From Halocafeteria seosinensis (lineage: Eukaryota > Sar > Bigyra > Bicosoecida): 64,000 nt of DNA. Location of the stretch: NCBI GenBank assembly GCA_001687465.1, contig LVLI01000278.1:1-64000 (forward strand), in the 5' to 3' direction. Below, one piece after another: positions 58,943 to 64,000 of the stretch; position 1 is the stretch's first letter, and each line of letters begins with the position of its first letter. Both the position numbers and the translations under genes were made by a program. The notes under the pieces were generated by a model that was given only the letters and a program-made list of their open reading frames with translations, searched no databases and was not told the origin of the DNA.

Positions 58943-60295
58943 TTACTCTCTTGGAAGCCAAAGCGGCGTTGCGATTCCGAGTTTCCTTCTCCTCTGCCTC
59001 CCTGCGTGCCCTCTCCTTGACGTTGTCTTCGTAACTGCACTTTCAAAGAGGTGACTACTTAGTGAACAGCTATCACAGCTAATACACTTCTCGTACTTCT
59101 GTTTTTGACGAGCCTTATCCTTCAATTTTGCCCGCAATTTCTGAGTTGAAGCTTTTTCAGAATATATTCCACCATTATGCTGCATATAGTGTGTTTCAGA
59201 TACGAAATGACTACGGGGAGATGAAGCCGCAGGATTAGCACTGAGTCCTTGTGCGGCACCAAACACCGAGTCATCCAGCGACCGGTGGGCATCGGTTACC
59301 CCAGAAGATACACCAGCAGGATCGTCGGGAGAGAACTGCGTTGTAAAGGATATTCTGGCTGCATCCGACTGCACGTATCTTGTCTGTGACAGTTATTGTC
59401 AGACTAGGGGAAATGGATGTGCATGAGAGCAGAACGTAACACGGCAAGGTATCTTACCGGTGAAGCATTCAACGTCGAACTCGTAACGTCAAGGGGCGCA
59501 TATGCCTTGACACTGTGTCCATCGGACACCACTCGTTCATACAGGTGTTGTCGCTGCTTCTCCTTCCGGGCGGGTTGAACGAAGCGTTTCATGTTTTCTC
59601 CTGTACGCTTAAGGGGAACGCCTCGAGTTATTACTTCTGCATTAGCAGTTCTAATCACATGCTCTTGACAGGATGACATTCCGCTGGGCAACTCTATTAT
59701 GCCAAAATTACCTCTCCAATTTTCAAAAGTTTCTAATTCACCCAATGCCATTTTTGTTATTGCAGACTGAAAAAGTGGTCAGTATGCCCATTCTGTGCAA
59801 CATTTCGAAACCTTATATGGTAAATCAGTTACTTACAACCTGTCCTCGATCCTCCTCGCTATGAGTGTAAATTGTATGATGGGGTTCCATTCTGGCAACT
59901 TCATGCTCAGGTGTGCCTGTAGATGTAGATCAAGCTGTCAAGTCTCCGACCCAGGGACACGAATGGAGGCTATGTTTGTCCGTACCTCGCGTCTTATTTA
60001 AGCTGACATGCGTTGGTTGTGCATAGCGTGTTGAGTGGCGAGTTTTGCTGGTCTCCCGTGCAGTAGAGTTCGGCGTCTTCGTGAAGCTAGTTTCTGAAGC
60101 ATCTGAGGCTGGAGGTGATGCTGGCGTGATCACTCGAGAAGGCTGCTGCAACCGATCTTGCCGCCGATTGGTATTGCCACTGGTTACCCTTCGCTCTTGG
60201 CGCCTGATTGTTCCTTTACGCTCAGGGAACGTTCCCATTCTGTCTGCCGGTGGTACAAGGTGCACTTTGGCCAACAACGGACACAAGTGCGCCAA
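58943..60295 (-). CDS. Unrecognised four-exon protein
   Basis: Exons 60295-59986, 59916-59837, 59766-59458 and 59383-58943 join in consistent phases (1, 0, 0), giving 379 residues. The N-terminal third is Ser/Thr/Pro-rich and basic. The centre has LGELETFENWRGNFGIIELP and QPARKEKQRQHLYERVVSDG. The C-terminus contains a Lys/Gln-rich helix (KLRAKLKDKARQKQKYEK) and a small Cys cluster, CISCDSCS. I recognise no domain. It converges on MIS12, with about 180 bases between stops. Confidence 0.6.
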
Positions 60296-60441
60296 AATAG
60301 TGACGCTATGTTGTATTTGTGCGTGTCAGAATTCAATTTCAGAAAGATAACAGGACGTGAATACGATATGAATACGAATTTCTCAAGACATTATTATCAA
60401 CATTCTTTCAATATACTATCTGTCTATGAGGTTGAACTCTG

Positions 60442-62236
60442 TCACTGTGCCGATGTTGACTCATCTTGACTATCCGACGAGGCGGAAGATCCAACGGAGG
60501 AAGCACTCTTTATCCTGCATATAGATATATACACAATAAGAACTCATCCACTGAGAATGAGGTACAGTGCATTGTCTTTACCTCTTGAGTGAGCTTTTCC
60601 GACTCCTCGCTGCCGTCTCTTTTTGACGCCTTCGAAGCTGGATATCGGCTAGTCGTCGTTCCCATTCTTCAAAGGCTTCGATAGTCCCCTTTATAGCATT
60701 ATACCATTTCTGGGTGTCCATATCGCTCTCACTATATATGTACAGCTGCACGCACGGATGGCCATACTATATCATGGAACGACAGGAGACATCGCCGTAA
60801 CATTACTTACAGGTTCTGCAGTGTCGTTCTTGGGGTTCATGGCTATCGTTTGGGACCTCTTCGACGACTTGCACAAGGCCGGGGTATATTCAAGGATATC
60901 CAGTAATCCTGTTCCTAAACTATGGCACACACTTAGCAATAAAGTCCATTAAGTACGCCCCCCTAATCTTTACCTTACCTTTCGACTGTTCGTCCCCAGG
61001 TTTGCGATAATACACTAGAGTATGGCCTTTCAGCAGAAACCACCTACGTTTCCAGTTTTTAATAACGTGTCCTTGTTTGAACAAATATCCAGCCTTCACA
61101 TTCCGGTTCTCTAACTGTCTACCCTCAATCTGAGTCTTCAGCAGCTCGTTATCAAAATCCTCATCCTCGGCGGGAGACTTCCAAGCTGTGTCGTTCGGAT
61201 CTTTACCTTCGCCAGTAATCATGCTGCCAAGTGATCCACTCTTGAGTCTGCCATTGGATTCTCCCTTGGCTTCAGTAGATTGGCGAGTAGCATCTGATCG
61301 TGCTCGCGCCGGTCTCTTGTGTGGACCTTCGTCGGTTGGAGACGTGTTTTTGTATGGTTTTAAAGATGTAGATGAAGAGGTACTATCCTGGCTGGACATT
61401 ATGTCGGTAGAGGAAGGGGTGCTTGTTTCTGGAAGCCATTCCGGGAGCGCTGCTAAGGCAGCCGCGGCTCGAGACTGCCTTGGTGGCGAACTGTGCGTGT
61501 TCGACCGATACGGGAGTAACCGAGGAAAGGACATCCTACTTTGCTTCTCACCAGATTGCTTATTGATCTTACTCAACGCTTCATCAGGGTCCATAATAGA
61601 AGGTAGAAGCAACTGATAAAGCTTGTCCCCATCTGTAAACTTTGCAGATTCGCTCTGTGAGGGCGGGACTGTTGTAAGCAGGCCAGCATGGATGAGCCTC
61701 TGGCCCAGGTTTACTGCATGTTGTCTCGTCGCAACTTGTCTAGAAAATACTAAGAACTCTACCAACTCCCGTCCGACCAAACAATCCGGGATATTCTTGA
61801 ATCTGTGACTTCTCTCTCGAGTTAATCCCAGTACTTTCAACCTTCTCGCCAGACCTTGCAGGGACGACGATCTAAAAGGCTGTCTGGGGAGTCCTAATGC
61901 GTAAATCTGAGTCGGCGAAGGAATCATCGACTGGAAATGGGGAGGAGGTCCTTCGTTCTCCCAATCATGCCAGGGAGACGCTCGGCAAGCATTAACCGAT
62001 GCCTGGGAAAGCTGGCGAGCCATGCCTTGGATCTGCTCCGGATCCTTGAGGACATCCTCTTGTTTTTCTCCCTTGTTTCCTCCTTCACTGGCGGGATCAG
62101 CTACTCTTCGAAGTATGCTACTAGCAGTCGGAGGCTCTGCCCACTCATACGCTGCAAAGGAGGCGTTCAAAGTCAACAAGAGGGCCGTCATGAGTCGACT
62201 GCACTTACCATTTTGTTCCTCCGAGTTCATCCTCAT
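60442..62236 (-). CDS. DEP and PH domain protein
   Basis: Five exons, beginning with a 28-base exon at 62236-62209 and a 57-base stop-free intron (62208-62152). A DEP domain lies near residues 115-210: KNIPDCLVGRELVEFLV and QRLIHAGLLTTV, with DGDKLYQLL. A disordered Ser-rich linker of about 150 residues follows. The PH domain starts with VKAGYLFKQGHVIKNWKRRW and LLKGHTLVYYRKP, is interrupted by two introns, and ends with its invariant Trp in MDTQKWYNAIKGTIE. A basic C-terminal helix follows. DEP and PH domains together suggest recruitment to membranes by phosphoinositides and signalling partners, in the style of pleckstrin. No catalytic domain is seen. Confidence 0.87.
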
Positions 62237-62642
62237 TGGGTTCTACACATCTATGCCATTTCTCATGCCAGCAGATCGATACGACTGCCCACTGCGTAAC
62301 TTGTTGAGCAAACGTCGAAAGAAACACAACCAATCTCGCTAATTCCACATCTCTGTCGCATGATAGGATTCCGCAGGGAGCAAGTAAGTTGAATGCCTTC
62401 CAACAAAGAAAGAAAGCAGCCATCCAAGGATGTTATTCGTCGTAGTGATAGTAGGATGGATATACTAGAGGGTAATGGAAAGGCCCGATCGACAGATTTG
62501 GGTATTGAGTCGTATATACTTCCTGTAAAGAATGGCGTTAAACGATTGACAAACTGGGTACATGGCTGACGTTTATATGATTTGGTGCCAAAACTCGATG
62601 TCTCGTTTGTTAAAGCGCCTCCAGAATCGGAAGTAGAACAAA
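62237..62642. other. Divergent promoter region
   Basis: About 400 bases between divergent start codons, with no supported coding frame. It holds the promoters of the DEP-PH gene and the coiled-coil gene. Confidence 0.45.
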
Positions 62643-63308
62643 ATGTCTCTAGTGCAGGTACGGAAACAACGGGAGCACAAGGAAAAACTGAGAGAGGTAC
62701 AGGAACGCAAGAAATTGGCCGCCATCAAAGCATCAACGGAACTCCCTGCAATCCACGTAAAAGACCATTTTACTAATGAAGACCTTGTTTTGAATACAGT
62801 TCCCGCAGTGAGGCCTCTCTATGACGATAGGCAATCTTCACACGTCAAGTCAATCAAGAAGAGAATGGAAATAGCCGCCATGGATGATAGAATCAACAAT
62901 GACCGCGGGTATTCTGCTTACAAGAAAGTTGATCCACTGAGTGGCGATCCCTATCCACGTACACTTATTGCTGACCCAATTCGAGCGGCAGAGGTCCAGA
63001 TTCTCAGAGAGAAACAAAAAGCAAAGATTGAGGAAGCAGAAGAGCGAGAGCGGCGTCGTGAGAAGCAGAGACGAGTAGTTCTACGGAGAACTCATCCCAA
63101 ATGGAGGCGCGAGTACGTAAAGCAGCAATTTGAAATCGAGAAAGAGCAGGTAAGGATCGAGTTTTGCTGCTGAGGCCATTATATCTCTTCTAGTATCCAT
63201 TTCTGAGGTGGGATTTCTTCTCAGACAAAAAGTGATTTAGAGCAGTTAAAGAAGGACTATGAGATGGAGCTTGCCACTAAACTTGTTGAACTAGGTCTCA
63301 TCAAGTAG
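62643..63308 (+). CDS. Unrecognised highly charged helical protein
   Basis: Two exons, 62643-63149 and 63225-63308, joined in phase 0 (GTAAGG donor, TTCTCAG acceptor), give 196 residues. The N-terminus is a Lys/Glu-rich helix. The centre carries a non-helical block, SAYKKVDPLSGDPYPRTLIA, and the rest is a continuous charged helix ending in ELATKLVELGLIK. The clear block in the middle suggests a conserved protein, but I do not recognise the family. A coiled-coil role in a complex is likely. Confidence 0.75.
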
Positions 63309-63722
63309 CGAGTATAGGAAACTGTTACGATCGCGCATCAATGCTCCACAGTTTCTCAATAAGCGAAACGACAACAGATGGGAAGCACGCTTCAACACGC
63401 AGCTCACCACGTTCAAAATATAAATGCTTGCTATGCGGTAAAGAAGAGTTTGGAAACCAACGAAAGCTTCGGACTTTCCAGTACCACGGCATCATCGTTT
63501 AACAACTTCTGTCTATCGTCCTGAGACAATGTACCGACGGTACCGTGATAATTTATATAAAAATACTCTTGCGAAATGATCAATTCTGCGCACATACAGA
63601 CAACCGAATAAATGAATAAATTACTTTGGCCCTTTTGGAAATCCGTTCCTTGCCCTTGTTCCAGGCGTCTCATGCAGGGCGACCTCTAGGACCGACATCC
63701 CCTGCTTAGGCTCGACCACTAA
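63309..63722. other. Intergenic region
   Basis: No supported gene is seen. A minus-strand frame at 63431-63673 has a mixed composition and no recognised motif. Confidence 0.4.
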
Positions 63723-64000
63723 CTAAAGTCCATTAAGAGTTTTGATGTACCAGTCTACCAGTAGCGTTTCGAGTGCCCTGTTGCGGAACGTAGCTAAAGT
63801 TTCTGACCCAGCGTTTGAGGGTGAGTGTTCAGACGTCCCAGATAAGAAAAGAACAGTGAACATCCATCCTTCCGTCGCTGCCATATCAGGGGATACAACT
63901 TTTATTATTCGCTCCTCCCGGCGGTCCAAGCTTTTCTGGGATCCTGGGGAACCGAGGTAGCTTACCTCAGGTAAGCAGCTTACCGTAAGATTGAAGAGCG
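63723..64000 (-). CDS. Possible 3' end of a gene entering from the right
   Basis: The minus-strand frame is open from the window edge to a stop at 63723, about 92 codons, ending in NRALETLLVDWYIKTLNGL. The opposite strand also has an open frame here (63742-63960), so the strand is uncertain. No family is recognised. Confidence 0.3.
   Translation of the reverse strand, partial: LFNLTVSCLPEVSYLGSPGSQKSLDRREERIIKVVSPDMAATEGWMFTVLFLSGTSEHSPSNAGSETLATFRNRALETLLVDWYIKTLNGL
63954..63984. repeat. Two adjacent short inverted repeats
   Basis: GAGGTA-GCT-TACCTC (63954-63968) is directly followed by GGTAAGC-A-GCTTACC (63970-63984). Both stems are perfect, with 3- and 1-base spacers. The motif also resembles splice donors (AG-GTAAGC) on both strands, so it may be an accident of splice-like sequence. 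Confidence 0.7.

Overview
The window is nuclear DNA from a eukaryote with a compact, gene-dense genome. About 22 confident or probable protein genes lie on both strands, mostly 50 to 1,000 bases apart. Most are split by short GT-AG introns of 37 to about 110 bases (commonly 57-76), some with a CTAAC-like branch site close to the acceptor. TAA, TAG and TGA all act as stops. No rRNA, tRNA, CRISPR array, operon or intact transposon was recognised. The gene set points to a free-living protist or alga, not an animal or plant: a membrane-bound hybrid histidine kinase sits beside an anoctamin, a Patched/NPC1-like permease, a chondroitin-synthase-type glycosyltransferase and a SETD9-like protein. A Tctex-type dynein light chain suggests that dynein, and possibly flagella, are retained. 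I cannot name the lineage from sequence alone.

Layout, left to right. 1-10 kb: a type I membrane protein with a LamG-like domain, a TAF12-like TFIID subunit, a glutaredoxin/DUF442 fusion and the mRNA-decapping scaffold EDC4. 10-21 kb: an SMP-30/gluconolactonase, a PTC7-type PP2C phosphatase, a tetraspanin-like protein, a Patched-like RND permease and a thioredoxin-UBA-PUB protein. 21-33 kb: one giant bridge-like lipid-transfer protein of about 3,867 residues. 33-46 kb: a basic nuclear protein with helix-turn-helix-like segments, the hybrid histidine kinase, a gene-poor stretch with a 126-bp tandem repeat, an anoctamin and the glycosyltransferase. 47-64 kb: the Tctex light chain, TIM17, a DIP2-like adenylate-forming protein, SETD9-like, MIS12, a DEP-PH protein and several unrecognised genes.

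The genes serve general cell functions (transcription, mRNA decay, mitochondrial import, mitosis, membrane lipid handling, glycan synthesis, signalling) and do not form an obvious pathway cluster. No clearly new multi-gene system stands out. The most distinctive items are the Trx-UBA-PUB fusion, the glutaredoxin fused to a split DUF442 domain that lacks its catalytic arginine, the membrane hybrid kinase, the large near-intronless lipid-transfer gene and the hairpin-bearing tandem repeat. Exon boundaries were worked out by hand from splice signals and frame continuity. Product names come from remembered family motifs, not from database searches.
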